Positions 9,231-20,171 of a DNA stretch of 64,000 nt are shown piece by piece (the stretch's first letter is position 1; every line of letters begins with the position of its first letter). The notes under the pieces are model-generated. The model did not search any database, was not told the DNA's origin, and saw nothing but the letters and a program-made list of their open reading frames with translations. The stretch lies in assembly GCA_013215805.1 (NCBI GenBank), contig JABSQM010000005.1, positions 186,001 through 250,000 on the forward strand, given 5' to 3'. Both the position numbers and the translations under genes were made by a program. The stretch is from Piscirickettsiaceae bacterium. GTDB taxonomy: Bacteria > Pseudomonadota > Gammaproteobacteria > Nitrosococcales > Methylophagaceae.

Positions 9231-10166
9231 TTATTCTCCCAAGGACGTAATAGCTTTTACCAATGTTGCCTGATTAAAGACTGGCAGAGATATAAGTGAT
9301 TTATCAATACATTTATTCAGACCTGTAAGTACCTTACCAGGACCACACTCAATAATTGCCATGACATGTTGTTGCACAAGCCATTGGACGGTTTCAACCC
9401 AACGAACGGGACGGTAAATATGCTTTACTAATATGCTCTTAATTTCATCAATATCCGTTGATATCTTTACATTAGTATTATGAATAACCGGAGTTTTAGG
9501 ATATTGCATTTCAATATCCATTAAAGCTAAATTTAAATCATCCGCTGCTGGTCTCATCAATGCACAATGAGATGGGACACTGACTGGTAATAATAAAGTG
9601 CGCCTTGCACCTTTTTCCCTTGCCATTCTAATTGTTTGATTAACTGCATGAATTGTACCGGCTATTACCACTTGACCAGGAGAATTAAAGTTAGCGGCTT
9701 CAACTATGTCTACCGATGAAACTTTATCGAACAATTCTGTAACGACATCATTATCTAAACCTAAAATAACAGCCATTGCACCTTTGCCCTGAGGAACTGC
9801 TTGCTGCATGAATTGTCCTCGTTTCTTGACAAGTTTAATTGCATCTCTAAAATTTAAGGCGCCAGATGCGACTAAGGCTGTATATTCACCAAGACTATGC
9901 CCTGCAAAATATTTAGGTTGAATTTCCGTTTCTGACTGCCAACATTGCCAGACAGCTATACCTGCAGCTAACATTGCGGGCTGAGTATGTTCAGTCTCAT
10001 TCAAAACATCTGTAGGACCATTGGCTACTAATTGCCACAGGTCATAACCTAATTCCATGGACGCTTCCATAAAAATTTTTTCCACTTGTGAGAAACTAGA
10101 TGCTAGATCTTTTAACATTCCTACATATTGTGAACCTTGTCCGGGAAAAACACAGGCTAAATTCAT
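9231..10166 (-). CDS. fabD: Malonyl CoA-acyl carrier protein transacylase
   Basis: Loads malonyl groups onto ACP. The start is set at 10166, giving MNLACVFPGQGSQ and a 311-residue protein of standard length. A longer in-frame ORF reaching 10286 would run into fabH and adds unrelated residues. The nucleophile S91 sits in GHSLGEY, R116 binds the malonyl carboxylate, and H200 is in SVPSHCALM. It begins 16 bases after fabH and ends two bases before fabG. Confidence 0.95.
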   Translation of the reverse strand: MNLACVFPGQGSQYVGMLKDLASSFSQVEKIFMEASMELGYDLWQLVANGPTDVLNETEHTQPAMLAAGIAVWQCWQSETEIQPKYFAGHSLGEYTALVASGALNFRDAIKLVKKRGQFMQQAVPQGKGAMAVILGLDNDVVTELFDKVSSVDIVEAANFNSPGQVVIAGTIHAVNQTIRMAREKGARRTLLLPVSVPSHCALMRPAADDLNLALMDIEMQYPKTPVIHNTNVKISTDIDEIKSILVKHIYRPVRWVETVQWLVQQHVMAIIECGPGKVLTGLNKCIDKSLISLPVFNQATLVKAITSLGE

Positions 10167-10182
10167 AATTGGAACCTCAAAA

Positions 10183-11142
10183 TTAATATCTGAGTAGTAT
10201 AGACCCCCAGGTAAATCCTCCACCGAAGGCTTCAAGTAATAAAGTTTCTCCACGTTTGACTCGTCCATCCCGAATAGATGTATCAATTGCTAACGGGATG
10301 GATGCTGCAGAGGTGTTGCCATGTTTATCAACAGTTACTACGACGCGATCCATTGACATACCTAATTTTTTAGCCGTAGCTGTAATGATGCGAATATTTG
10401 CCTGATGTGGAATTAACCAATTGATATCTTCCTTAGTTATATTATTGGCTGCTAATGTTTCATCTACGATACTACTCAGAGTTTTAACTGCTACTTTAAA
10501 GACATCGTGACCTTTCATTTTTATAAATTTAGATATTTCGCTTTTTATAGAGCCTGGTCCAGTTGGCACCGTCAATAGATCGTTGTATCTTCCATCACAA
10601 TGAATATGTGTCGATAAAATCCCTGATTTATCTGAGGCTTGCAATATTACTGCACCTGCACCATCACCAAATAATACACAGGTATTTCGATCTGTCCAAT
10701 CTACGATGCGAGATAAACTCTCAGCTCCAATGACAAGTGCATTCTTTACATTACCTGATTTAATGAATTTATCAGCAATGGTGAGAGCATAAATAAATCC
10801 AGTGCACACCGCCTGTATATCAAAAGCTGGGCAGTTATTAATATTAAGCTTTCTTTGCACTAAAGAGGCTGTACTAGGAAATATTAGGGTAGGAGTTGTA
10901 GTTGCAACAATAATTAAATTGATATCTTCCTTATTAATATTAGCAGCTTTTATTGCTTCCTCAGCCGCTAAAAAGGCTAAATCTGTAGTTGTTTGATCAT
11001 CACTAATTATGTGCCTTTTTTTAATACCTGTACGATCTGTAATCCATTGATCACTAGTTTCTACAATGCCTTCTAGTTCCTTGTTGCTAAGTACCTTCTC
11101 TGGCAAATAACTACCAGTACCTGATATTTTGGAATAAATCAC
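10183..11142 (-). CDS. fabH: 3-oxoacyl-[acyl-carrier-protein] synthase III
   Basis: Initiates fatty-acid synthesis by condensing acetyl-CoA with malonyl-ACP. It has 319 residues with the triad C113 (AVCTGF), H246 (IPHQANIRI) and N276 (GNTSAASIP). The start overlaps the end of plsX by four bases. Confidence 0.97.
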   Translation of the reverse strand: MIYSKISGTGSYLPEKVLSNKELEGIVETSDQWITDRTGIKKRHIISDDQTTTDLAFLAAEEAIKAANINKEDINLIIVATTTPTLIFPSTASLVQRKLNINNCPAFDIQAVCTGFIYALTIADKFIKSGNVKNALVIGAESLSRIVDWTDRNTCVLFGDGAGAVILQASDKSGILSTHIHCDGRYNDLLTVPTGPGSIKSEISKFIKMKGHDVFKVAVKTLSSIVDETLAANNITKEDINWLIPHQANIRIITATAKKLGMSMDRVVVTVDKHGNTSAASIPLAIDTSIRDGRVKRGETLLLEAFGGGFTWGSILLRY

Positions 11143-12158
11143 AAAATTTGACTTTTAAGTGAAGAATTTAAGTGTTTACTGATACTCTCAATCATGTTTT
11201 TTCTTGCCTCAACAATTGCAATGTGAATAGCATTAGCGAAAGCAAATTCATCAGCTCCACCATGACTTTTAATTACAATACCTTGCAAGCCAATAAAATT
11301 GGCACCATTATAGGCACGAGGATCAAGTTTATTTCGAAAATTCCTCAATATAGGTGACGCGATCAAACTGGCAATTCTTGTAAAAATATTACGATCACAA
11401 GATTGACGTAAGAAATGACGGAGCATATATATAACTCCTTCGCTAGCTTTTAAGGCAACATTACCAACAAAGCCATCGCAAACAACCACATCAACAGCAC
11501 CCTCATATAATTCGTCACCCTCAACAAAACCGTAATAATTAATATTAGTTTTACCTAATATCCGGGCAGCTTTCTTGACGCGTTCATTACCTTTGATTTC
11601 CTCCGATCCAATATTAAGTAAGCCAACAGTTGGATTGTTCGTACCATCAATGGATTCTGCAAGTGCGGAACCCATCACGGCAAATTGAACTAAGTGCTCC
11701 GCACTTGAATCTACATTTGCACCCAAGTCAAGAACATAAGTGTGGCCTTTAATTGTAGGCAATGCCGAAACAATAGCTGGTCTCTCAATACCAGGTAATG
11801 TTTTCAGAACAAATTTAGATATGGCCATTAAAGCTCCAGTGTTTCCAGCACTTACACAAGCCGCAGCTGTTCCTTCTTTGACAAGATCAATAATAACGCG
11901 CATTGATGAATCCTTCTTGCCTCTCAAAGCAATAGCAGGCGAATCATCCATGGCAACTTGTTGTGATGCATGCTTAATAATAATACGCTTATTATTTATC
12001 ACGTTATTATTCTTTAAATGTGCTTTTATTGCGTGTTCATCACCAACCAAAATAAGATTCACCTTAGGGTGAGATTCTATGGCTGAAATAGCGGCGGGGA
12101 TCACAATCTTAGGTCCATAATCTCCGCCCATAGCATCAACAGATATTGTTAGACTCAA
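11139..12158 (-). CDS. plsX: Phosphate acyltransferase PlsX
   Basis: Converts acyl-ACP to acyl-phosphate, the donor for PlsY in phospholipid synthesis. The 339-residue protein begins [12 protein letters not shown] and contains [10 protein letters not shown] and [11 protein letters not shown], all PlsX signatures. It lies between rpmF, 11 bases upstream, and fabH, with a four-base overlap, in the usual yceD-rpmF-plsX-fabH order. Confidence 0.97.
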   Translation of the reverse strand: MSLTISVDAMGGDYGPKIVIPAAISAIESHPKVNLILVGDEHAIKAHLKNNNVINNKRIIIKHASQQVAMDDSPAIALRGKKDSSMRVIIDLVKEGTAAACVSAGNTGALMAISKFVLKTLPGIERPAIVSALPTIKGHTYVLDLGANVDSSAEHLVQFAVMGSALAESIDGTNNPTVGLLNIGSEEIKGNERVKKAARILGKTNINYYGFVEGDELYEGAVDVVVCDGFVGNVALKASEGVIYMLRHFLRQSCDRNIFTRIASLIASPILRNFRNKLDPRAYNGANFIGLQGIVIKSHGGADEFAFANAIHIAIVEARKNMIESISKHLNSSLKSQIL

Positions 12159-12169
12159 TCTATTTTGCC

Positions 12170-12352
12170 TTATTTGCTAATATCAAAAACAGCTACCTTG
12201 CGGCCACGGTAATAACCATTAGCAGAAATATGATGACGACGATGCAACTCACCTGAAGTCGCATCTATTGATAATGTTGCCATACTTAATGCATCATGTG
12301 AGCGGCGCATGCCACGACGTGATGTACTTTTTTTACTTTTTTGTACAGCCAT
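12170..12352 (-). CDS. rpmF: 50S ribosomal protein L32
   Basis: A 60-residue basic protein beginning [20 protein letters not shown], which is diagnostic of bL32. Zinc-binding cysteines are absent, as is usual in proteobacteria. It follows yceD by 35 bases and precedes plsX. Confidence 0.98.
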   Translation of the reverse strand: MAVQKSKKSTSRRGMRRSHDALSMATLSIDATSGELHRRHHISANGYYRGRKVAVFDISK

Positions 12353-12387
12353 TTAATTTAACTCCAAAACTGAAATAAATATATGAT

Positions 12388-12912
12388 TTAATCTTTTAAC
12401 TTTAATGCTGATAACACTGCAAACGGTGATGTGACATTCATTGTTCTCTTAGTTTCCCCAGCTTCTGAATGCCATGCATCCATGGATAAACAATTGAAAT
12501 CATGCTTTGGTACTGACGGTAGTGCCAATATCAATTCATCCTCAACTATGGAATTAAGTTGAATGGGCTCATTACTATTGATAAGCCATGGCTCATATTG
12601 TTCGGATAAAGCCTTAATTTTATGTTCATTTTGAATCAGCGCCAATAAACACTCCGCTGTTATGGTTAAAGACATTACATGCATACATCGCTCACAAATG
12701 AACGTAAGCAACGAGGTAAATTTACCTTGTAAATATGGTATATTATCTTTATCCACATCAAAAATCATATCTACACTTGCTGTGGAACCCTTCATGTTAT
12801 GAAGAGCGTCGCCTAAACGCAACATATGATGAGTTTGTAAATTCCCTACCAACTTTACACCATCTTGGGCATGTCTCAATGGATGAATTTTTTCTGGCAA
12901 TTTTTGATGCAT
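12388..12912 (-). CDS. yceD: YceD/DUF177 family protein
   Basis: YceD is required for normal 23S rRNA levels in plants and bacteria and is almost always encoded just before rpmF, as here. The 174-residue protein has the family's cysteine pair in CERCMHVM and the C-terminal ending FAVLSALKLK. The maf gene that usually precedes it lies about 11 kb away in this genome. Confidence 0.88.
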   Translation of the reverse strand: MHQKLPEKIHPLRHAQDGVKLVGNLQTHHMLRLGDALHNMKGSTASVDMIFDVDKDNIPYLQGKFTSLLTFICERCMHVMSLTITAECLLALIQNEHKIKALSEQYEPWLINSNEPIQLNSIVEDELILALPSVPKHDFNCLSMDAWHSEAGETKRTMNVTSPFAVLSALKLKD

Positions 12913-13104
12913 AATCTTTATTATTATATAGGGAATACAACTAAATCACAATATAAAGCTAATGACCTTTAGTCACGGACCTGGAAATCTAAATTTAATA
13001 AATAACAAAATTAAAAGCATGACAATGAAAATGCAAACCTAAAAATCTGACGACTTATAAATTAGGAGCAACAGCTTCTCTGTTATCATAAAGTGAAATT
13101 TAAA

Positions 13105-14610
13105 TCAATTATTATGAAGTTCTATCACCGCATTATCATCTTTCTCACCTTGTTCCCATTCATCGTTTCTCAAGCTGTCAATATATGTCAAATAAGATGC
13201 GTCAATATCTCCGGTAATATATTTACCATCAAAACAAGAAGTATCAAAATGTTCTATATCGGTAGTTTCACGCATGGCATCTAATAAATCTTCAAGATCC
13301 TGATAAATTAATTTATCAACTCCTAATGCATCAGCTATTTCATCTATACTACGATTATGAGCTACAAATTCATGTACCGATGGCATATTAATACCATATA
13401 CATTAGGATATCTGACTGGCGGTGCAGCCGAGGCAAAATAGACTTTATTAGCGCCAGCTTCACGTGCCATCTGTACGATTTGTTGGGATGTTGTGCCACG
13501 CACAATAGAGTCATCCACTAACAGTACATTCTTACCCCTGAATTCCATATCAATTGCGTTTAGCTTATGGCGAACAGATTTTTTACGTTGAATTTGACCC
13601 GGCATAATAAATGTTCTGCCTATGTATCTATTTTTAATAAATCCTTCTTGGTACTCAATTCCAAGCTCATAAGATAGTTGTAGAGCAGCACTTCGGCTTG
13701 TATCAGGAATAGGAATGACAACATCAATATCATTATTAGGAAAATCACGCATAACTTTACGCGCCAATTTTACTCCCATTCGCATACGACATTTATGTAC
13801 AGAAATACCATCAATAATTGAATCTGGACGAGCAAAATAAACATATTCAAATATACAGGGGGATTGTATTGGATTATCGGAACATTGTTCGGCATGTATA
13901 GTACCATCCATCTCAATAAAGATACATTCTCCTGGATTTAAGTCACGTTCCATACGATAGCCCAATGAATCAATAGCGACACTTTCTGATGCAACCATAT
14001 ATTCACTGCCCTTGTCCACTTCACGCTTACCTATCACTATAGGTCGAATACCATTAGGATCACGAAAGGATATAACTCCAATGCCGGCTATCATTGCCAC
14101 AACTGCATATGCACCTTTGCAACGACGATACAATTTTCTTACTGCAGTAAAAATATCATTTGGCAGCAGTGCTAATTGACCGCTGTTCTGCAATCCATGA
14201 GCTAATACATTAAGTAATACCTCAGAATCGGAATCTGTATTTAAATGACGATGATCATTTTGAAATAACTCCTCTCTTAAGGCCTTTGTATTAGTTAAAT
14301 TTCCATTATGTGCTAATGAAATTCCAAAAGGTGAATTAACATAAAATGGTTGCGCCTCTGCGGAAGTTAAGTGTCCTGAGGTTGGATAGCGGATATGACC
14401 TATTCCCATATTGCCTGCAAGCTGTAACATATGATGTGTGCAGAACACATCCTTAACTAATCCATTAGCTTTTCTTAGAAAGTATTGTCCTTCATTATCG
14501 CAGGTCATGATGCCAGCCGCATCCTGTCCACGATGTTGCAAGACTATCAATCCATCATATAGCGCCTTATTAACCTCCGACTTACCAACAATAGCAATTA
14601 TTCCACACAT
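13105..14610 (-). CDS. purF: Amidophosphoribosyltransferase
   Basis: First committed step of purine synthesis: PRPP plus glutamine gives phosphoribosylamine. The mature nucleophile C2 follows the start (MCGIIAIVG), and glutaminase motifs such as RGQDAAG and HNGNL follow. The PRPP-binding loop is LLVDDSIVRGTTS. It has 501 residues, full length. It follows cvpA by 32 bases, the normal cvpA-purF order. Confidence 0.97.
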   Translation of the reverse strand: MCGIIAIVGKSEVNKALYDGLIVLQHRGQDAAGIMTCDNEGQYFLRKANGLVKDVFCTHHMLQLAGNMGIGHIRYPTSGHLTSAEAQPFYVNSPFGISLAHNGNLTNTKALREELFQNDHRHLNTDSDSEVLLNVLAHGLQNSGQLALLPNDIFTAVRKLYRRCKGAYAVVAMIAGIGVISFRDPNGIRPIVIGKREVDKGSEYMVASESVAIDSLGYRMERDLNPGECIFIEMDGTIHAEQCSDNPIQSPCIFEYVYFARPDSIIDGISVHKCRMRMGVKLARKVMRDFPNNDIDVVIPIPDTSRSAALQLSYELGIEYQEGFIKNRYIGRTFIMPGQIQRKKSVRHKLNAIDMEFRGKNVLLVDDSIVRGTTSQQIVQMAREAGANKVYFASAAPPVRYPNVYGINMPSVHEFVAHNRSIDEIADALGVDKLIYQDLEDLLDAMRETTDIEHFDTSCFDGKYITGDIDASYLTYIDSLRNDEWEQGEKDDNAVIELHNN

Positions 14611-14642
14611 ATATTTGCCTTAATATAGTAATTAATCAAAAT

Positions 14643-15125
14643 TTACATATTTGGCAATATACTTAGGAAAAAACTTTTTGACCAAATTGCCATGTGCTCA
14701 AAATACCTGATTAATAATGAGTTTTGCCACCAACTTTCTAAAGGAATAGCCGTAATACCAGCAAGAAATACCAATACTATGACAATTCCTATGCCACGCA
14801 GCAAACCAAAAATTACGCCCAATGATTTATCTATTTCCGTTAAGAAAGTATCTTTAACTAATCTGGAGATCAGGTTATTAGCCGATGCTCCCAAAATTAA
14901 TATCACCATGAATAAGATAAAAAATGACGTAAATAGCCGTATGGATCGAGTCGTAACATAATCAATTAACAATATCTCAAGGTTAGTATGGAACACTAAC
15001 GCTACCCAAATAGATATTACCCAATTAATTAATGAAAGAGAGTCTTTAATAAACCCACGCATGACACCTGCGCCAGATGAGAATAAAATAACTCCAGTAA
15101 TTACATAATCCACCCAATTCATCAC
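14643..15125 (-). CDS. cvpA: CvpA family membrane protein
   Basis: A 160-residue inner-membrane protein with four predicted spans and the N-terminal MNWVDYVITGVILFSS of the family. CvpA is linked to colicin V production, bile and envelope stress, and adjacency to purF. Its molecular activity is not settled. A GGAGAA ribosome-binding site lies just before the ATG. Confidence 0.9.
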   Translation of the reverse strand: MMNWVDYVITGVILFSSGAGVMRGFIKDSLSLINWVISIWVALVFHTNLEILLIDYVTTRSIRLFTSFFILFMVILILGASANNLISRLVKDTFLTEIDKSLGVIFGLLRGIGIVIVLVFLAGITAIPLESWWQNSLLIRYFEHMAIWSKSFFLSILPNM

Positions 15126-15164
15126 TTCTCCAATTAATACGAAACTAGGATATATGGATGGATC

Positions 15165-15260
15165 TTAGAGAACGACTCGAACAAACATAATATTATTAGA
15201 AGCCTAAAGAGCATTCTAAATGTTTTCTGACCTTGACTTTGATAATCCTTTCTTTTTTCA
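15165..15260 (-). pseudogene. Possible DedD (SPOR-domain) C-terminal remnant
   Basis: Minus-strand sequence ending at a TAA at 15165-15167, 40 bases before cvpA, reads as a broken SPOR-like tail: RIIKVKV in one frame, then KSRSENI-NAL-ASNNIMFVRVVL in another, with stops at the dashes. Betaproteobacteria normally carry dedD immediately before cvpA. Call rests on weak similarity plus position. Confidence 0.3.
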
Positions 15261-15581
15261 GTACATTGCTCATCGTGAAAGAGTTAAATTAATTATTTAT
15301 GATACAGCGTATCATCATATAGGAAAATCATAATATTATAACTGGATAACATTTGATCAATCAAGCGCTTAATTAGAAAATAACAGTCTAACTCCAAATT
15401 CAAATAACTCAAAAAAAAAGTTAATGATGACATCAGCAGTCATATACTGAGATATATCCGTCGCAACTTTATATACGAAGACATCACAACCGCAATACCT
15501 TTGAATTATGCCTATGATATTATGGATATAATATCTAATATAGACATCTCATTAACATTAACATTGACATAGGATTCCACA
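15261..15581. other. Non-coding gap between cvpA/dedD remnant and lon
   Basis: No gene is visible. TTGATCAATCAA at 15353-15364 is palindromic but has a two-base spacer and does not fit an FNR box. Confidence 0.5.
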
Positions 15582-17999
15582 TCAATGTCTATTTTGAGTA
15601 GTAGTCTCATGATAATTTGTTTGATCAGTACTAATGATATTCTTATTATTATCAAATGTAGGAATTGAAGTCAAGGCAACCTCTAATACTTCTGTTATCC
15701 AACGAACTGAGATGATTCGTAAACCTTGCTTAACATCTTTCGGAATTTCTTTTAAGTCCCTTATATTTTCTCTAGGTATTAGCACGGTATCTATTCCTCC
15801 TCTATGTGCGGCTAATAATTTCTCTTTTAAACCTCCAATGGCCAATATCTCTCCACGAAGGGTAATTTCACCAGTCATTGCAACATTGGCTTTAACAGCA
15901 ATACCTGTAATTGCTGAGACCAATGCAATGCACATACCCACACCAGCACTCGGTCCATCCTTGGGTGTCGAACCTTCCGGTACATGAATATGTACATCAT
16001 GATTTTGTATGAAATTATGTGGTATACCCCAATCAGATGAACGCGATCTAACAACAGTTGTTGCAGCTTTAATAGACTCTTGCATCACATTACCTAATTT
16101 ACCCGTATAATTAGACTTCCCTTTTCCCGGCATTATTACAGCTTCTATGGTAAGAAGCTCCCCGCCTACCTCTGTCCAAGCAAGACCAGTGACCTGTCCT
16201 ACTTGATCATGCTCTTCCTTTACACCATATTGGTATTGATAAACGCCAAGATAATCTTCAATATTTTTATCCGATACAACCAATTTATCAATCGGATTTT
16301 GTTTAATAATCTGAGTGATCAATTTGCGGCATATTTTAGAGATCTCACGCTGTAAATTACGCACTCCCGTCTCACGGGTATAACGACGAACTATCTCTAA
16401 TATTGCAGTTGGCTCGATTATTACCTCACTACTTTTGAGGCCATTATCTTCGATAGCTCTAGGTAATAAATATTGTTCAGTAATATTAAGTTTCTCACTT
16501 TCTGTGTATCCTGATAAACGCATAATCTCCATGCGATCACGTAACGCATCTGGTATATTTAATGTATTGGCGGTACAAATAAACATCACATCAGATAAGT
16601 CATATTCTACCTCCAAGTAATGATCCGAGAATGTCGAATTTTGCTCTGGATCTAATACTTCAAGCAGTGCTGCAGCAGGATCACCTCTAAAATTTTGCGC
16701 CATCTTATCAATCTCATCTAGCAAAAATAGTGGATTTCGTACTCCTACTTTTATTAAATTCCCAATAATCCTGCCAGGCATAGAACCAATGTAGGTACGG
16801 CGATGCCCTCTAATTTCGGCCTCATCGTGAACACCACCAAGCGCCATGCGAGTATATTTTCTATTAGTAGCTCGAGCAATGGACTGTGCAACAGAAGTTT
16901 TACCAACACCAGGTGGACCCACTAAACATAAAATTGGACCTTTTATCTTTTTAACTCGTTTCTGTACAGCTAAATATTCAACAACACGTTCTTTTATCTT
17001 TTCTAGTCCAAAATGATCTTGATCCAATATTTTTAGTGCATAGCTTAGATCAATTGTAATACGTGAACGTTTCTTCCAAGGTACCTCCAATAAAGCCTCG
17101 ATATAATTTCTCACGACCGTTGCTTCTGCTGACATCATAGGGATCGTCCTTAATTTTCTTAATTCAGAGTTAGCTTTATTATTCGCCTCAAACGACATAC
17201 GTGCCCTCAGGATCCTTTCACTCAATTCATCTATCTCATTCGCTGAATCATCAAGTTCACCTAATTCTTTCTGAACTGCTTTTATTTGCTCGTTTAAATA
17301 ATATTCTCGTTGACTTTTTTCCATTTGTCTTTTTACACGGCCACGTATACGTTTTTCAATTTTTTGAATGTCGATTTCAGCTTCAAGAAATATCATTAAT
17401 TTTTCGATACGATCATTTATACTATTCATTTCGAGCAATGACTGTTTATCTTCTAATTTTAAAATAAGATGGGCAGCCACAGTATCAGCCATACGCGTAA
17501 TACTATCAACACCAGATAACGAGACAATCACCTCAGGAGGAATTTTTCTGCTCAATTTAACATATTTTTCAAACTGTTCTAGTAAAGTTCGCATTAACAC
17601 ATCTGATTCACGAGCATTAGGCAAATGTTCGGTGCATACATTTACTTCTGCCATAAAATAGTTTTTATCAGTATCAAAATAATCAATCTTCGCTCTATAT
17701 TTACCCTCGACTAATACCTTCACAGTACCATCTGGTAATTTCAATAATTGTAGGATATTGGATAAAGTTCCAATTTTGTATAGGGAACTTGGAGTAGGAT
17801 TATCATCCTTTGAATTTTTCTGCGCTATTAATAGAATTTCCTTATTTTCGTCAGTGGCTACCTCTAATGCCTTAATAGATTTTTCACGACCGACGAAAAG
17901 AGGAATTACCATATGAGGATATATAACCACATCCCGCAAAGGTAAAATTGGAACCATTTTTAATTTTTGAGCATTAATAATTTTTACATCATTTTCCAT
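15582..17999 (-). CDS. lon: Lon ATP-dependent protease
   Basis: Homo-hexameric AAA+ protease that degrades misfolded and regulatory proteins. The 805-residue protein has an N-terminal substrate domain, a coiled coil near 200-260, Walker A GPPGVGKTS, and the proteolytic Ser-Lys dyad S684 (KDGPSAG) and K727 (GGLKEKL). A polar tail of about 25 residues extends the C-terminus. It follows clpX in the conserved tig-clpP-clpX-lon order, separated by 110 bases. Confidence 0.97.
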   Translation of the reverse strand: MENDVKIINAQKLKMVPILPLRDVVIYPHMVIPLFVGREKSIKALEVATDENKEILLIAQKNSKDDNPTPSSLYKIGTLSNILQLLKLPDGTVKVLVEGKYRAKIDYFDTDKNYFMAEVNVCTEHLPNARESDVLMRTLLEQFEKYVKLSRKIPPEVIVSLSGVDSITRMADTVAAHLILKLEDKQSLLEMNSINDRIEKLMIFLEAEIDIQKIEKRIRGRVKRQMEKSQREYYLNEQIKAVQKELGELDDSANEIDELSERILRARMSFEANNKANSELRKLRTIPMMSAEATVVRNYIEALLEVPWKKRSRITIDLSYALKILDQDHFGLEKIKERVVEYLAVQKRVKKIKGPILCLVGPPGVGKTSVAQSIARATNRKYTRMALGGVHDEAEIRGHRRTYIGSMPGRIIGNLIKVGVRNPLFLLDEIDKMAQNFRGDPAAALLEVLDPEQNSTFSDHYLEVEYDLSDVMFICTANTLNIPDALRDRMEIMRLSGYTESEKLNITEQYLLPRAIEDNGLKSSEVIIEPTAILEIVRRYTRETGVRNLQREISKICRKLITQIIKQNPIDKLVVSDKNIEDYLGVYQYQYGVKEEHDQVGQVTGLAWTEVGGELLTIEAVIMPGKGKSNYTGKLGNVMQESIKAATTVVRSRSSDWGIPHNFIQNHDVHIHVPEGSTPKDGPSAGVGMCIALVSAITGIAVKANVAMTGEITLRGEILAIGGLKEKLLAAHRGGIDTVLIPRENIRDLKEIPKDVKQGLRIISVRWITEVLEVALTSIPTFDNNKNIISTDQTNYHETTTQNRH

Positions 18000-18109
18000 T
18001 TGGTAACCTTAAGAAACATAGAATAAATTTATACTATGGATATAATATGTGAAATGTATAACACCAAAAAAATTCCGATTAATAGCCTCTAGATTTAACA
18101 TTATTAATA

Positions 18110-19408
18110 TTATTCACCAGAGGGAAAGTCTTTTTTTTGTTTTCGATAAACTATAGTAGGAGTATTTTTACCATTGACAACATCTTCATCAATGATCACT
18201 TTCAATACATTTTGAGTTGATGGTAAATCGAACATAATATCAAGAAGGACATTTTCTATTATTGATCGTAGTCCGCGGGCTCCTGTTCCCCGTTTTTTAG
18301 TTATATGTGCTATAGCTTTTAAAGCATCATCTCTAAACTCAATACTGGCTCCTTCCATCTCAAATAACTTTTGATATTGTTTTGAAAGAGAGTTCCTAGG
18401 TTCAGTTAAAATTTTAACTAAGGTTTCTTCATCGAGTTCGTCTAGAATTGCAACTACGGGTAATCGACCTACGAATTCTGGAATTAAGCCATATTGGATT
18501 AGATCTTCAGGCTCGACTGTCTTCATAATATCCGTTAAGATGCTATTATCATCCTTACTGTGCACCTCGGCGGAAAAGCCGATACCTCCTTTATGAGATC
18601 TGTTGTGAATTATTCTATCTAATCCAGCAAAGGCACCTCCGCATATGAATAATATTTTTCTTGTATCTATTTGTAAAAATTCCTGATGAGGGTGCTTCCT
18701 ACCACCTTGGAGTGGTACAGATGCTATAGTACCTTCTATTAATTTGAGTAAAGCCTGCTGCACACATTCACCCGAAACATCGCGGGTTATAGATGGATTG
18801 TCAGATTTCCGTGTAATTTTATCAATTTCATCAATGCATATGATACCAGTTTCAGCTTGCTCTACATTATAATCACATTTTTGTAACAACTGTTGAATAA
18901 TACTTTCAACATCTTCACCCACATAACCTGCTTCAGTTAATGTAGTAGCGTCAGCAAGTGTAAATGGGACATTTAATTGACGTGCTAGTGTCTCGGCCAG
19001 CAGTGTTTTGCCACTACCTGTTGGTCCAATAAGTAGAATATTACTCTTTGATAACTCAACATCATTTCGATTATTGGAGAAACGTAAACGCTTGTAGTGA
19101 TTATATACAGCAACTGATAGGACACGTTTAGCCCTATCTTGACCAATTACATAACCATTTAGGGCTTTGTTGATATCACGTGGTGTTGGCAATTCATTAG
19201 CTGTGTCATTGGGCCCTGCTTCTTGCATCTCTTCGATGATAATATCATTACATAAATCTACACATTCGTCGCACACAAAGACAGACGGTCCGGCAATTAA
19301 TTTTATGGCTTCATGCTGATTTTTACCACAAAATGAACAATAAAGAAGTTCATCGTCGTTGTTTTTATCGTCGTTGTTTTTATCGTCGTTGTTTTTATCG
19401 TCGCTCAT
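18110..19408 (-). CDS. clpX: ATP-dependent protease ATP-binding subunit ClpX
   Basis: AAA+ unfoldase that feeds substrates to ClpP. The 432-residue protein has a C4 zinc-binding domain (C24, C27, C46, C49), Walker A GPTGSGKT, and the [10 protein letters not shown] sensor-2 region. The N-terminus is unusual: before the zinc domain it carries DDKNN repeated three times, encoded by a perfect 15-base tandem repeat. Normal ClpX begins only a few residues before the zinc finger. The lengthening is in frame. Confidence 0.97.
   Translation of the reverse strand: MSDDKNNDDKNNDDKNNDDELLYCSFCGKNQHEAIKLIAGPSVFVCDECVDLCNDIIIEEMQEAGPNDTANELPTPRDINKALNGYVIGQDRAKRVLSVAVYNHYKRLRFSNNRNDVELSKSNILLIGPTGSGKTLLAETLARQLNVPFTLADATTLTEAGYVGEDVESIIQQLLQKCDYNVEQAETGIICIDEIDKITRKSDNPSITRDVSGECVQQALLKLIEGTIASVPLQGGRKHPHQEFLQIDTRKILFICGGAFAGLDRIIHNRSHKGGIGFSAEVHSKDDNSILTDIMKTVEPEDLIQYGLIPEFVGRLPVVAILDELDEETLVKILTEPRNSLSKQYQKLFEMEGASIEFRDDALKAIAHITKKRGTGARGLRSIIENVLLDIMFDLPSTQNVLKVIIDEDVVNGKNTPTIVYRKQKKDFPSGE
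19352..19403 (-). repeat. 15-base tandem repeat in the clpX N-terminus
   Basis: Three identical copies of ATCGTCGTTGTTTTT at 19352-19366, 19367-19381 and 19382-19396, plus seven bases of a fourth. Each unit is five codons, so copy-number changes would not break the frame. Confidence 0.95.
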
Positions 19409-19456
19409 TATTATAACTCTAATTGGTTCTCTGTCCTGAATGTCAATATCGGATCA

Positions 19457-20083
19457 CTAGGACTTTTTGGAAGATCGTGCACATAATACAGAATCAATTA
19501 AACCATATTCTACTGCTTGTCCACCATCCATAAAATTATCACGATCTGTATCTTTTTTGATTTTCTTAATATTTTTACCAGTATGTTTTGATAGTATATT
19601 ATTCAAACTATTACGTATTGATAAAATCTCACGCGCATGAATATCAATGTCAGACGCTTGGCCTTGGAAACTTCCTAAAGGCTGATGCACCATAATTCTA
19701 GAATTAGGCAGGCAATAGCGTTTATTTTTTGCTCCTCCAGTTAACAATATCGCTCCCATACTAATAGCTTGTCCAATGCATAAAGTACTGACATCAGGCT
19801 TAATAAATTGCATCGTATCATAAATGGCCAAACCAGATGTAACTACACCTCCAGGAGAGTTAATATATAAATATATATCTTTATTAGGATCTTCCGATTC
19901 TAAAAACAGCATCTGTGCCACAACTAAGTTAGCTGTTTCATCTTCCACTGCCCCCACTAAAAAAATTACTCTTTCCTTTAATAAACGCGAGTAAATATCA
20001 TAAGAACGTTCACTACGTGCAGTTTTCTCAACCACCATAGGTATTAAAGCGTTGCTAATACTAGTAATAAATTGGCTCTTCAT
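19457..20083 (-). CDS. clpP: ATP-dependent Clp protease proteolytic subunit
   Basis: Tetradecameric serine protease working with ClpX. It has 208 residues with the catalytic triad S108 (GQAISMGA), H133 (MVHQPLG) and D182. A short N-terminal propeptide precedes ALIPMVVE, where mature ClpP begins. It lies between tig and clpX. Confidence 0.97.
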   Translation of the reverse strand: MKSQFITSISNALIPMVVEKTARSERSYDIYSRLLKERVIFLVGAVEDETANLVVAQMLFLESEDPNKDIYLYINSPGGVVTSGLAIYDTMQFIKPDVSTLCIGQAISMGAILLTGGAKNKRYCLPNSRIMVHQPLGSFQGQASDIDIHAREILSIRNSLNNILSKHTGKNIKKIKKDTDRDNFMDGGQAVEYGLIDSVLCARSSKKS

Positions 20084-20116
20084 AAGAATCTCATTTCAAT
20101 AATCATAAATAAAATG

Positions 20117-20162
20117 GCCCGTGCTCAATAAATATGGGCTCGGGCTGGACTGCAGTGACTGC
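20117..20162 (-). promoter_or_regulatory. GC-rich hairpin and palindrome between tig and clpP
   Basis: GCCCGTGC (20117-20124) and GCTCGGGC (20138-20145) form an eight-base stem with one mismatch. Next to it GCAGTGACTGC (20152-20162) is a perfect palindrome. Both lie in the 88-base tig-clpP gap and are far richer in GC than other gaps. No U-run follows the stem, so it is more likely a processing or attenuation element than a simple terminator. Confidence 0.45.
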
Positions 20163-20171
20163 TGGATACTA

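Noticed and set aside
15220-15333. 37-codon plus-strand ORF between cvpA and lon
   Set aside because: No ribosome-binding site or family, and it overlaps the possible dedD remnant on the other strand.
15353-15364. TTGATCAATCAA as an FNR box
   Set aside because: The spacer is two bases instead of four.
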